DNA from: Rutidosis leptorrhynchoides
Lineage: Eukaryota > Streptophyta > Magnoliopsida > Asterales > Asteraceae
Assembly: GCF_046630445.1 (NCBI RefSeq)
Contig: NC_092338.1
Coordinates: forward strand, 152,134,501 to 152,198,500
Direction: 5' to 3'
DNA: 64,000 bases
Positions 34,431 through 45,703 of the stretch are shown here, in pieces. How positions within the stretch are numbered: position 1 is the stretch's first letter; every line of letters begins with the position of its first letter. The notes under the pieces were generated by a model that saw only the letters and a program-made list of their open reading frames with translations, was not told the DNA's origin and made no database searches. A program made the translations under genes and the position numbers.

Positions 34431-34625
34431 CAAGGGCGGACCTATTCACACTCTAGTGGTAGCATGGACTACTACCTAAATACGCGATGTAGTGAATTTT
34501 TTTTTGACTTTTAACTAGTGATACCATTGGATAGTGTAAATTTTTTTGTGTGATACCACTGGATAGTTTTGTTTTGTACTTTTAACTAGTGACACCGGTG
34601 ACTACGAATCCTAGATCCGTCACTG
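34431..34625. mobile_element. hAT-type MITE, 195 bp
   Basis: Flanked by perfect 8-bp repeats AATCGATC (34423-34430, 34626-34633). The left end CAAGGGCGGACCTA pairs with the complement of the right end, CAGTGACGGATCTA; the CAGGGGCGGATCTA type is a familiar plant hAT MITE terminus. The inside is AT-rich with repeated TTTAACTAGTGA-like segments and no coding capacity. Confidence 0.88.
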
Positions 34626-34633
34626 AATCGATC

Positions 34634-34980
34634 ATCATCCTCTACAGATACGTTAACTTTTAATTTGATCTCTGTAAAATTGATTACTAATCACTCATTC
34701 CCACGACTTTTTACTACAAAATTAGAGTTTAACTTGACAAACTTTACATAAAAAAATCATCTACTGTGGTCAATTAAAAAGTTAATACATGTATCAGTAA
34801 CTGTTGACCTAGGTACATGCTAAACTACTTCCATTCTGTTCATTATTTGTTAAGGGGAACTTTTTAGGATGATAACAGTCATCAACTATATCGATTATAG
34901 TTGTTCTTACTATAATTCATCTATTACTCAAAGTTTTTTAATTATTGGGTGATGATAAGTACACAACCCACTTTGGTTAT
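34634..34980. other. spacer, nothing recognised
   Basis: AT-rich sequence between the MITE and the palindrome with no coding or repeat signature that I can name. Confidence 0.55.
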
Positions 34981-35045
34981 GTACACAACCATGGTGCTTT
35001 ACAGTGTTGTACTGTACAACACTGTGAAGCACTATGGTTGTGTAC
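34981..35045. repeat. 65-bp near-perfect palindrome
   Basis: Two 32-base arms (34981-35012 and 35014-35045) are inverted copies with only two mismatches around a single central base. The outer ends are GTACACAACC. A partial third copy of the arm tip (GTACACAACC) precedes it at about 34959. The right arm ends exactly where the LTR of element F begins. It could fold into a long hairpin or be the remnant of a foldback element. Confidence 0.9.
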
Positions 35046-35339
35046 TGTGATGACCCGGAAATTTCTGACCAAATTTATACTTAATCTTTAACGTTTCCGA
35101 CACGATAAGCAAAGTCTATGAAGTTGAATCTCAAAATTTTGAACTATTCAATTACCCTTCGATTGTTCTCAACGATTCGCGAACAATTATATGTAAATAG
35201 ATACATATGCTATAACTTGAAAACGTAACAAAGTGTTATGAAAATGATACTGTGCATTAACCTTATTGGTTTGATTATCTGATTGATATTTAGATAAGTT
35301 AACTAAAACGTTTAAGATGAACCAGTAAAACACTAATTT

Positions 35340-35452
35340 GCTACTGTATTTTCGAATTGCTACAGTACCCGAAAAGCTACAGTGTTTTCGAAAATTACTA
35401 TTTGCTACAGTAAAAAAAACTTTGCTGCGATAACTTTGCTACAGTAAACACT
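35340..35452 (+). repeat. GCTACAGTA-type interspersed repeats in element F LTR
   Basis: CTAC(A/T)GTA-like units recur five to six times (TGCTACTGTATT, TGCTACAGTACC, AGCTACAGTGTT, TGCTACAGTAAA and so on), separated by TTTCGAAAA-like spacers. They lie in U3, upstream of the TATA box, and could be enhancer-like units. Confidence 0.6.
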
Positions 35453-35898
35453 ATATCAAAATGAAAATGTATATATATATTTTACAAGGTGATAAAATAA
35501 AATATTAACTTAATCTTAAAAACGATTTGATATTAAATATATATTAACAAATAGCGAGACGATGATTTAAAGAAGTAAATGACCAAAACACTCAAATGTA
35601 TAAATTATATTTCGAGTGATATAATTTATGAATAATTTAAGGCTATATTTTGACAAAGGTACGTGTCCCAAAATGTAAATTACAAGTTTTCACAGCATAC
35701 GAAGGGACACTCGAAAAACCGGAACCAGGACATAAGTCGCGTGATGACGTACGACTTATCAGAACAAAAATTACAAGTCAACTATGCACGTGAATTTAAT
35801 ATAATATATAATTAATTATATAAATTATATATTATAAATATAATTAATAAATATGTCGACAAGCGTAGGACAAAACATATGTGAGCTGGATTTTTCAG

Positions 35899-35948
35899 CC
35901 ATGCGATCGCATGGCAAACCAGTGCAAACCCCATGCGATCGCATGGGG
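35899..35948. repeat. two CCATGCGATCGCATGG palindromes upstream of the TATA box
   Basis: Perfect 16-base palindromes at 35899-35914 and 35931-35946, the second extending to 20 bases with flanking CC/GG. The centre of the second is about 30 bases upstream of TATAAATT, so it sits where a promoter element would be. Confidence 0.9.
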
Positions 35949-36026
35949 TACTTTTTCAGGCCAGGTCCTATAAATTCATTCGTTTTCTGTTTTGATCAAA
36001 CATATATCTTTCCATCTACTCTCTCT

Positions 36027-36072
<46 letters not shown>

Positions 36073-37805
36073 GATTAATAATATTAATCTTATTATTATT
36101 AGTATTAGTATTAGTATTAGTATTAGTATTATCAGATATCGTTACCGTTATTATTAGTATTTTACATAAAATATTACGACGAGGTTATGGCCAAACAATT
36201 TCAAAATGGGTTTTCGAGCGGGATAAAGCTAAGGAAATTATGGGTTATAGCCATGGAGGTTATGGGTATGATTTGAGGGTTTTGCTTGTGAGTCAAACTA
36301 GTGTTTATCATCTCTGTTGCGTCTACGTACTTTCTTGCAATATTGAATCACAATATTGATACGTGAGCATTCATATCTTATCTTTTATATATTAATAGTG
36401 TATACATGTCTAGTGCTCGAGTATATATGTTTATGCATGCTTGTATACTAAATTTCGTCATTAAACAGTTTATAATGAATCACGAATTAAATACATATAT
36501 TACTGGTAAAAGGTATATTATATACATGTTTTTGGAAAGCTGGCGAAAAATCAATAACTTTTCATTTAGAAATTGTATAATTTCTATGAACGGATTAAAA
36601 GATATGATCAACTGAATTATGATTGACGTTAATTGAAATTGCTTTTGAATCTGCAATTAAGATTTAAACAACTTGTTTACGAGATTGATAAATTGGATTT
36701 TTGAATATTACCAACCGAGTAAATGAATCCTTATATAAGGTACGTCTCGTTTTATTGAACTATTGTCAAAATTGACTTTTTGAAACGACTTTGATAAATT
36801 TTGTATGTCGATCTCGAGCATTAGGATTGTGATACACTATGACCTGACCTAGCTTGATAAACATTTATTGACCAACATATGTTCTCTAGGTTGAGATCTA
36901 CGGTTATTTGGTAATCCGAGTTTCGGTCACATTTTGGTGAACGACTTTATATGCTGCTAAGGTGAGTTTCATTTGCTCCCTTTTTAAATGCTTTTGCAAT
37001 ATATATTTTTGGGCTGAGAATACATGCACTTTATTTTAAACAATGGACACAAGTACATACTAAATTCTATACTGAGTTTGAACCGAAAATCCCTTAGCTT
37101 TGGTAACTAGTAACTGCCGGTTATAAGAACTGGTAGGCGCGAGTAGTAGTATATGGATCCATAGGGCTTGATATCCCCGTTCGAGCTAGAGCACTAGCCT
37201 TTTAACGGACGTATGCTATTTGAGAAGCGTACACGTTAGTTTACGTGTATTATTAAGATGATTATACAAAGGGTATAAATTATATATACGTTAAGTTTAG
37301 TTGCCAGGGTGCTCAATCTTGTAGAATATTTTGATAAACGTTTTTTGGATGAAACAACTGAAATCTTGTGATCCACCTTTATATACAGATTATACGAAAC
37401 ATTAAAACTATGAACTCACCAACCTTTGTGTTGACACTTGTTAGCATGTTTATTCTCAGGTTCCCTAGAAGTCTTCCGCTGTTTGCTTATATGTTAGACA
37501 AGCTATGTGCATGGAGTCTTACATGGCATATTTTTCTAGGAAACGTTGCATTCACCAAATCATCACCATGTATCTAATTTTAACTGCATTGTCAACGGAA
37601 GTACTGTTGTAAACTATTATTTATGGTGATTGTCTATATATAGAAATCATCAGATGTCGAAAACCTTTGATTTAAATATTCATTTATGGTGTGCCTTTTC
37701 AAAAGAATGCAATGTTTACAAAACGTATCATATAGAGGTCAAATACCTCGCAATGAAATCGATGAATGACGTGTTCGTACAGATGGATTTGGAGCGATCG
37801 TCACA

Positions 37806-37925
37806 GTTGGTATCAGAGCGTTGGTCTTAGTGAACCAGGCCTTGCATTAGTGTGTCTAACTGATAGTTGTTAGGATACATTCGTAAGTCTGGACTTCGAC
37901 TGTGTTTGCATGTCAAAAGTTTTGC
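37806..37925 (+). promoter_or_regulatory. Element F primer-binding site and conserved leader
   Basis: TGGTATCAGAGC (37808-37819) two bases after the LTR is the initiator-Met primer site. The following GTTGGTCTTAGTGAACCAGG and GCATTAGTGTGTCT are shared with A, B and C. Confidence 0.9.
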
Positions 37926-38188
37926 CTATCATTTCTTGTCGGAAATTACATGTCTATCATCTTAAGTCTAAACGCGTCTTATTGCATTGATTGCATAGAT
38001 AGAGTATAGACAAAATTCATATCTTGGCATATCTATTACAGTAAACTTTGCCTGATATCTTCCATAAAATCCTCCGTAACTTATGGGATTCTGGTATTAT
38101 AAATACATATGTAAACTATGTATTGAGGACTACCAAATTAGTCCTATAATCTATTTCATTCCAAAAATCTTTTTCTTGATTACACAAA

Positions 38189-38700
38189 ATGAATCTTGTA
38201 TCTAGTTCAAATTCCTTAGATTCCGACAGTTATTCCGATATGGATTTCCACTCAAGTTCTGAAAACAGCGTAACTAGAATGGATCAACCAATTAGCCATC
38301 ATCTATTCTGGATGAATTGGGGATGGGTTCATAATCTACTTAATCATTGGAGACAAGAAGAAGGCGATCCCTTCCATCCACCACATTCACCTCTTGGCGA
38401 AGAACCCGAAGCACTTACCGGCGAACCTGTTCGTAACACCATTTTCACCCTCATTTCCAGAACAGCTCGCAACGACTACATAATATCCAATATTCTAAAT
38501 CTTATTCATCCGCTTGTCCGAACCGCCAATCATCCCAGTATAATAGAAGAAGTCAAGAGTTTTGCGCTCGGGTAGTGGCTTTGGAGAATATGGTGCAAGG
38601 ATTACAAACACCAGCAGCATAACCAGTATCACCATCATCAACACCAACAGTACCATTACCACCACCAACAACAACATCCCCATCACACGCCTCAACATCA
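38189..38700 (+). pseudogene. Element F fossil reading frame shared with element B (unknown function)
   Basis: It starts MNLVSSSNSLDSDSYSDMDF at 38189. An acidic Ser/Asp-rich N-terminus is followed by HPPHSPLGEEPEALTGEPVR, TIFTLISRTARNDYIISNIL and PLVRTANHPSIIEEVKSF, conserved with element B. A single-base deletion relative to B near 38553 shifts the frame, which stops at 38573-38575; in the shifted frame similarity goes on (VALENMVQGLQTPAA), then a Pro/Ser/Thr-rich tail with a stop. N-terminus, spacing from the primer site and acidity recall the 5' frame of elements A and C, but no sequence identity is clear. Not recognised as any known domain. Confidence 0.7.
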
Positions 38701-38811
38701 CAATCTGTACCTCGGATATAAACATCATACTCACCATAGGTACCAAGGGGTACCAACAACAATAAATGATGAAGTATTGATTCATAACTTCATCGGAGAA
38801 AAATTCTACGG

Positions 38812-40753
38812 TGATATCGTCTAAAAAGTCACGTTTTCACCCCGGTATTAAGGCCCAAAAACAAGAAAGATTTGAACTTTGTCGGTAAAATACCCACTTC
38901 GTCGGTTAGAATTGAAGAACCAGTAATTACAAAGGCGGTGCAAAAAGAATCAAGAGAATCGGAGCTAAAACGAAGATTCTAGAGCGAAAATGGTGAAAGA
39001 CAAGAAATCAAGTTACGATCCAGGGAATCAAGGCTGACCAGCAAGCCATACGGCCTGCCAGTATGGAAACGGCCTGCCATATACGTGCCACCACACGAGC
39101 CACCATACGGCCTGCCTTGCATACGGCCTGCCAAAAACGGGCTACCATACGCCCTGCCACGCGTATGCTGGCAAATTCCAAGTCTATTTAAAGGGTCTTT
39201 GTCATTCATTCCAACACACAATTCAATTCACTTCTTTCTCTCTCTTGTACAATATTAGTCATACTTTCAAGGCCTTCTCACCTCCGAGCGGGAAATTAAG
39301 TACCCAGAGGCGAACGCTGAAGATTGTATTAGGAGCGGTCTGGAGTCTTGAAGTTGTCACTTTTGTATTCAGAACTCGTTTAATCTACTGGTACTTCTAT
39401 CCTTTATCTTATATAATGTTTTATGATATTATTGCCATGATTAGCGAGTAGTTATCTTTAGTGTATGCTATGATGTAAGCAGTTATAATGCCGAAATAAT
39501 ATTATGGTTTACGTATGTTGTTGAAATGCTTTCCGATTATGCTTTAAACTCAATCGCTTTTCCAACTAATAGAACGTAGTTATAGGCTCTGTTATTGGGA
39601 AGTCGCGAACCCCGATTCAGAGTACACTATCTGTGTCACCCCTTGGTAAGAGAAGTCTATCGGATACAATGTAAGATCGACCGAGGCACACCGTTTGTAG
39701 TAAGTCTATCGAGCTTTGGATTCCGACTGAGGACTCTTTCTTAGTGAAACATCTTACTAGACCCCTAGTACATTGTCGGTCCTAGACCATGCTAGTGTAG
39801 TCACCAAGCATATAAACTTCGTACGTGCACGCTGAAGCACATCGGTTGTTGTAAGCTGTACCTCTGCTAAGTAAGGCCATGGAACACGATTAGTGTTGAC
39901 CAGTACACTGCAATATAACGCGGTCTCAAGCATTGCACCCCGCTTAAGGGATTCTTAGTTAATTAAGGAACTGTTTGTTTAGACACATAAAGGATTGGAC
40001 CGTTAGGATAACCGAACGTGTTCATGGAAGTTAGACTTGACTTGTCCATGGTGTTCTTTATGGTTGAACTCTTTTTAAGGGCCTAACTATCTTTTACCAA
40101 TCATTAACAAAAGCATTGAGGCACATCACGTCTCTCGGATATGGTAAACCATGTATTCTATTATGCTTAAGAAAGTTCAGACCATTTTGGAATGTTAATA
40201 AGTCACCCAACCGATTCGCTCAATTGGATGAGCCGTCTGAATGTGTACGCCTGTAGTCAGACTACACGGGCGTCGGGGGTAAGGGACGTTGCTGTCTATT
40301 CAGAATCTTCAAGCCTAACGCAGTACCCAGTGACAGGTCTTATGACAGGGGCGTTTAGGACCAGTGTAATGAATACAGGGCCTCTGCCTATTCATGAGCC
40401 AGCATTCCATAATCTCGGCAGAATAACTGATGAAGTCCTAGTATGCACTTAGTTTAACCTTATCTGAATTACAAATTTTATCGCATTTACTTTATCTATC
40501 TTATAAATTAGAAAATCCTAAAATAAATATTCACTACTCCCTAACTATCTTAGGCTACAATATAGGTTCGATGTTACTGATATCTCAAAAATACGACTCT
40601 AGGTCATACTTCCCTTACTTATAAGGAGTAGTAAGATTTAGGCCTCGCTAAATATAAATTTAAAACAGTACCCTCTCCCACGAGTGGCTGATCCTGGCGA
40701 GCCGCGGCCTAACGACACCGCGCAAATAAAAACCATCCGTTTCGGCCATATCA
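38812..40753 (+). repeat. Element D 5' LTR
   Basis: 1942 bp. It contains a GC-rich array of CATACGGCCTGCC-like units (about 39043-39172) and a TATA-like TATTTAAAG just after it (about 39184-39192). The array is shorter than in the 3' LTR. Small open frames at 39245-39451 and 40192-40452 recur in the 3' LTR and have no recognisable product. Confidence 0.92.
39043..39172 (+). repeat. CATACGGCCTGCC-type tandem repeats in element D 5' LTR
   Basis: Degenerate 12-14 base units (GCCATACGGCCTGCC and variants) about ten times, immediately upstream of the TATA-like motif. The 3' LTR has additional units (51082-51233). Confidence 0.8.
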
Positions 40754-41214
40754 AGAGAGAGACCTACTCGTTTTTGGCGCCGTTGCCGGGGAACTGGTAT
40801 CAGGCAATACTGTTTTCAATCAAACTTACTCGCAAGCATTTAGTGGTGTGTAAGAAAGACAATTATACACGAACTTGGTTATTGGATTTTCTGAACAGTC
40901 GCCAATTATATTGGGACCAAAAGGATCCTACCTCTCCGTAGTTGGCCTGTCCACTTGGTTTGTTGAATAGTTTGTGCGGAACTTTGTTACCGAAATACCA
41001 GGGAATCATTAGGTAGAACCAAAAACATATTCCACCATAGGATAGTTAGTTAATTAGATTATATTACTTTAGATTACTCTATTTTACCTTAGATTAGGCC
41101 ACCTTAGATTACCTTAGATTAAATTAGATTACCTTAGAATTAGATTAGTTTAGATTAGCTTATTATAATTTAGTTTATTTGTGAAAAGTAAAAACAAAAA
41201 GGCATACCTAGTGT
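40754..41214 (+). promoter_or_regulatory. Element D tRNA-Asp primer-binding site and leader
   Basis: TGGCGCCGTTGCCGGGGA at 40775-40792, 21 bases after the LTR, is complementary to the 3' end of plant tRNA-Asp, the usual Athila primer. The rest of the leader is AT-rich, with repeated TTAGATTA(C/G) units (about 41050-41165) and no coding sequence. Confidence 0.88.
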
Positions 41215-41363
41215 ATGACCCAAACCCGATCTAGACCAGGGCTGTTGTTATTCGTACCTGATCCAGACGCAATAATCTCTAAAGCACGCAAGGAAGCACG
41301 AATCAGAAACCAAATGGCATTACGCGTTACTTTAGTAGAAAACACGAAACCCTCGATTGAAGG
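41215..41363 (+). pseudogene. gag: Element D gag, N-terminal piece before solo LTR E
   Basis: The frame starts MTQTRSRPGLLLFVPDPDAI and runs to the insertion site of LTR E. Excluding E and one GAAGG copy, the reading frame carries on at 45704 without a shift. This is the basic N-terminal end of an Athila Gag. Confidence 0.75.
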
Positions 41364-41529
41364 TGTGACGACCCGGGAATTTCCGACTAAATTTAAACTT
41401 AATCTTTATATGATTTCGATACGATAAGCAAAGTATGTAATGTTGAGTCTAGAAAATTTTGGAACGATGTTCATATATTCATTTGACCTTTAACCATTCC
41501 CGACGATTCACGAACAACAAATTTTAAAT

Positions 41530-41530
<1 letters not shown>

Positions 41531-41595
<65 letters not shown>

Positions 41596-41692
41596 AATAT
41601 AATTCAAAATAAAATATTATTTAAGTATTAGAAATAAACATTTGAATTAAACATGTAAAATAATAAATAGAAGAATTAAGTAACTATTAAAA

Positions 41693-41741
<49 letters not shown>

Positions 41742-41927
41742 GATATGTATAAGTAATGATATTATTATTAATATTATTAATATTATTATTGTTATTATTA
41801 TTATAATTATTATTAGATTCTTTATTATTATTAAAAATTAATATTTAATATTAATATGTGTATAATTAATATTATTATGTTTCTTTATATATTTAATATA
41901 TACTTATATATATAGTTATACAAATAC

Positions 41928-41984
<57 letters not shown>

Positions 41985-42009
41985 TATATATAAATATGTA
42001 TAAATATGT

Positions 42010-42086
<77 letters not shown>
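41531..42086. repeat. cluster of (TA)n tracts in solo LTR E
   Basis: TA runs at about 41531-41591, 41705-41737, 41929-41982 and 42016-42085, separated by AT-rich sequence. Tyr/Ile-repeat open frames here are artefacts. Confidence 0.93.
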
Positions 42087-42087
<1 letters not shown>

Positions 42088-43994
42088 CAGTTTTACATAT
42101 ATAGATAAAATATTGTATATACAGATGCAGATACCGATAAAATACGTATATAAAATTAACATAGATTGTAATTAAATGCCAATACATATGCAATTATACT
42201 GTTATATATATATGGATATATAAATAAGCACAGTTAAAGGTACATATAAATTACTGATATATACTTAAATATATACAAATACATACGTAAATATATATAG
42301 AATACTGATATATATGGACATAGATACATTATATATATTTAAATATAGCACATCGTATTCTGTTTCCATCGTTATCTTTCTGCAGTAATTATTGCTTTAT
42401 GATTCTTAAATCACGACTTTAATATGGAGAAGGATCCAAAAGCTGTTACAGACTCCAATCAGCTTTTTATATTTTAACCTCTTTTGTTTGTCTGTGTTAA
42501 AAATTCAATACCCACTCCACTTAAAGATCCATCGGTTTGTAATTATTAATTTATGTGTAACCTTACTAAAAGGCGTGAATACTTACTACTATAATTAATG
42601 ATAAATTGGGTTTAAAAATCTACGAAGATCACTTGTTTTGTCCAAGAAGTCACCATAGATAACTCATGTTGATTGAGTTCTATACATATCAAACACCTTC
42701 GGATAACCATCACCCTTGTTGCAACCACCGCACAACATCTATGATCTTCTCCTTCGTGACTTGCTCGACATCCACGACAACTCCTGCAACATCTATTCTT
42801 TTTCTAATATGATCACTGCTGCTGTGCTATTAACTTTTCAAACAAACCCATACATCCTCTTCATAATCTTGCACTAAACGAAAATCACTAAATCGCCAAC
42901 TTACCAAACTTATAACCTTTGATTGCTGCTACGACTACATGCTATTCCAACTTCTATTTCTGTCAAAAACCACAACTATCAACACACACACCACCACTTC
43001 ATCGAAACTCCATCACCAAACATCAACCGCAAGCTATTGTTTTCGTTCTAGTTTAAACAATCACACCTCACCAAGCATCACCATGGTTCACTCCATGTAT
43101 ATTTTTCTGTTGTAACTTATATCGAATGCCACCACCATACCGCCTATTCTTTCTCTTCTCTCTCTCTAGCTATACCCCTCCAAATCTCTTTCTGTTTTAA
43201 TCGTAAAACACTACAACCAAACACCACGTTTCCTTTCACCTGTGGAGTGAGTTTGCGAATTAAGAAAAGAATATGTATACTCGCAGATTGAGTTTGGCAA
43301 ATGGAACACTCTTGAAAACATTATATAATACCTTATCAATTTTCTATACAATAAAAGAAAAAGTGGGACGGTTTGCAATCCAATGTCCGACAAACACTCA
43401 ACAAGTGGTTCCACTTTGTGATTAAAGAAAACAATCACTTGCTTTACTTTATTTGATTGCTTTTACAAATTGAAACGGTTCCAGGGATGCTTGTTATTTT
43501 TCTTCGCAGCCTTTATACCTTCTATCTGATTCGGCCCAAATTGATTCTAGCATCAATAAGCCCAACACTTTATGATGGCCCAATCGAAATTCACAAGGAG
43601 AAGGAGTTACAGCATACTGTGATGATGATGAGTGCAAGATGTCACAATGAGGTCATGATTTTATGTGGAAATATATTACTGAATTACATCGAAAACTTTG
43701 AACCATGACTAAGTTGATGATACTTATGGATTTCGATATTGATAATGTATAATGAGCTGTGATGATACCAAGGATGAAGTCATCGGTATGGAAGAAGATG
43801 GTAAGTGATGAACCATGTTGCAGATGAGCAATAATGATTTTGATTTTCGATTTTGATTTATGATTATGTTTATGTTTAGGATTATGATCATTTTGATTCT
43901 GATTAATTTAGTTTAAAGAAGAGGAGGAAGGAGAAGAAACAGATATTCATAGGATATATAATTAAGTCGTGCTATTAAAACAGAAAAACCAAAA

Positions 43995-44095
43995 TGGAAG
44001 GATGGTTAGGCGTATGTCGGATGAACGGGAGGTTGTGGGTTCGAGCCTGGGCATGGGCAGTTATCCTCTTTTGATCTTTTTCTAGTCAGGTTGTT
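43995..44095 (+). repeat. polymerase III-like A/B box module in solo LTR E
   Basis: A-box-like TGGTTAGGCGT (44003-44013) and B-box GGTTCGAGCCT (44038-44048), 35 bases apart, followed by a TTATTATTA tail. The preceding AAACAGAAAAAC is shared with element B, so the module was present in the common LTR ancestor. Confidence 0.6.
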
Positions 44096-44689
44096 ATTAT
44101 TATTACTTTTAGTGTGATTATTATTAATGTTATTATTACTACTGATTATTAATATTAACATTAACATTATTACTAAAAAAATAATATTATCCTTATTATG
44201 ATTAACATAATGACTCTTATCCTTAAAATTAGTAATATTATCATTAAGACTAATATTAGAATTATCATTATTAGTAAACTTATCTTTTTATTTAAATTTA
44301 AAAGTATCATTATTATTAAAACTAATAACGTTTAGGAAAAATAAAAGTTTTAAGATTATAATTAAAGTTATAAGTATATTTTAATCATATTAACAAAATT
44401 TATATAAATATTCATATATAACATGTTAGGTATTTTTATTAAAATATCAATCAAACATATATTGATATAACTATATAAATATTAAGCATTTGAATATATA
44501 CACACAAACTAAATATATATAGTATATAATTTAAGATATAATATATAAATCTGTTCGGTTACAATTATATGTGTTAATATATATATATATATATATAACT
44601 GATATAGGTTCGTGAATCCGAGACCAATCCTACAATTGTTCAATGTCTTCATATGTATTTTTACTACAAAATACATTTGGTGAGTTCAT

Positions 44690-44850
44690 TTGCTCCCTTT
44701 TACTCTTTACGTTTTTGGGCTGAGAATACATGCAAATGCTTTATTAACTATTTTATAATATTTATATGCGTGAGTTCATTTGATTCCCTTTTACTCTTTA
44801 CATTTTTGGGACTGAGAATACATGCGCTGTTTTTACAACTGCTTTATTAA
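44690..44850 (+). repeat. approximately 80-bp tandem duplication in solo LTR E
   Basis: GTGAGTTCATTTG...CCCTTTTACTCTTTAC...TTTTTGGG...CTGAGAATACATGC occurs twice in succession with a few differences. Confidence 0.8.
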
Positions 44851-44976
44851 ATGCCTTTAAAATATATTTTAAACTGCGAATACATGAAATGCTTTTATAA
44901 ATGTTTGACGAGATAGACACAATCAAAACATTCCTCGAATGAAATTATTATGCAGACAGAAGTTCTGCGAATTATT

Positions 44977-45069
44977 ATTGAATTATGTGGACATGATAAT
45001 TGCCATCATTGAATTATGTGGACATGATAATTGCCACTATTGAATTATGTGGACATGATAATTGCCACC
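44977..45069 (+). repeat. 31-bp tandem repeat, three copies
   Basis: Units at 44977-45007, 45008-45038 and 45039-45069 (core GAATTATGTGGACATGATAA) are identical but for one or two end bases. Confidence 0.95.
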
Positions 45070-45703
45070 AATGCAAATTGAATGTTATGTATCGAGAGAA
45101 TGATTTTATACACAGGTTATGTGTATGCTATTTTTGTGCGCGAGATATGTGTACGGTTACTAAGATTTATGAAAGATGATTTCGTACACGAGAAAGGTGT
45201 ACTGTATTTAAAAGATATCGCATGTACATTACAGGTGGGTATAGGATTCGGGCCCATTTGTACCATGCAGCATTTAAATCTTGTGGTTTATCAAAATGAT
45301 GAATTTTATTGTTTTATGATAAACTTATGAACTCACCAACCTTTTGGTTGACACTTTAAAGCATGTTTATTCTCAGGTATGAAAGAAATCTTCCGCTGTG
45401 CATTTGCTCATTTAAAAGATATTACTTGGAGTCATTCATGACATATTTCAAAAGACGTTGCATTCGAGTCGTTGAGTTCATCAAGATTATTATTAAGTCA
45501 AGTATAGTTGGATATATTATGAAATGGTATGCATGCCGTCAACTTTTGATGTAATGAAAGATTGTCTTTTAAAAAACGAATGCAATGTTTGTAAAATGTA
45601 TCATATAGAGGTCAAGTACCTCACGATGTAATCAACTATGGTGAATCATTTGTAATCGATATGGACTTCGTCCAGATGGATTAGGACGGGTCATTTCAGA
45701 AGG

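Larger units (their letters stand above)
35046..37805 (+). repeat. Element F 5' LTR
   Basis: TGTGATGACCCGG...GATCGTCACA, 2760 bp. It carries repeated GCTACAGT(A/G) units (about 35340-35450), two CCATGCGATCGCATGG palindromes, a TATA box (TATAAATT, 35969-35976), a (TTA)n run (about 36029-36070) and, near its 3' end, the stem-loop GAGGTCAAATACCTC (37735-37749). The frame 35853-36359 is made of palindrome and microsatellite sequence and is not a gene. Confidence 0.92.
41364..45698 (+). mobile_element. Solo LTR E (family of element B), inside element D gag
   Basis: A single 4335-bp LTR, TGTGACGACCCGGG...CGGGTCATTTCA, flanked by GAAGG (41359-41363, 45699-45703). Start, overall layout and the polymerase III-like module match the LTR of element B, but divergence is large. 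Absence of any primer site, internal region or second LTR shows it is a solo LTR, the usual product of recombination between the two LTRs of a full element. It contains several (TA)n tracts, a tandem 31-bp triplication, an internal roughly 80-bp duplication and the stem-loop GAGGTCAAGTACCTC (45608-45622). No gene. Confidence 0.93.

Noticed and set aside
35853..36359. 168-codon frame as a host gene
   Set aside because: Composed of LTR palindromes and a (TTA)n run giving poly-Leu; inside the LTR of element F.
38495..38785. Minus-strand frames with Val/Leu-rich translation
   Set aside because: Antisense of the CAC/CAA-rich tail of the element F frame.
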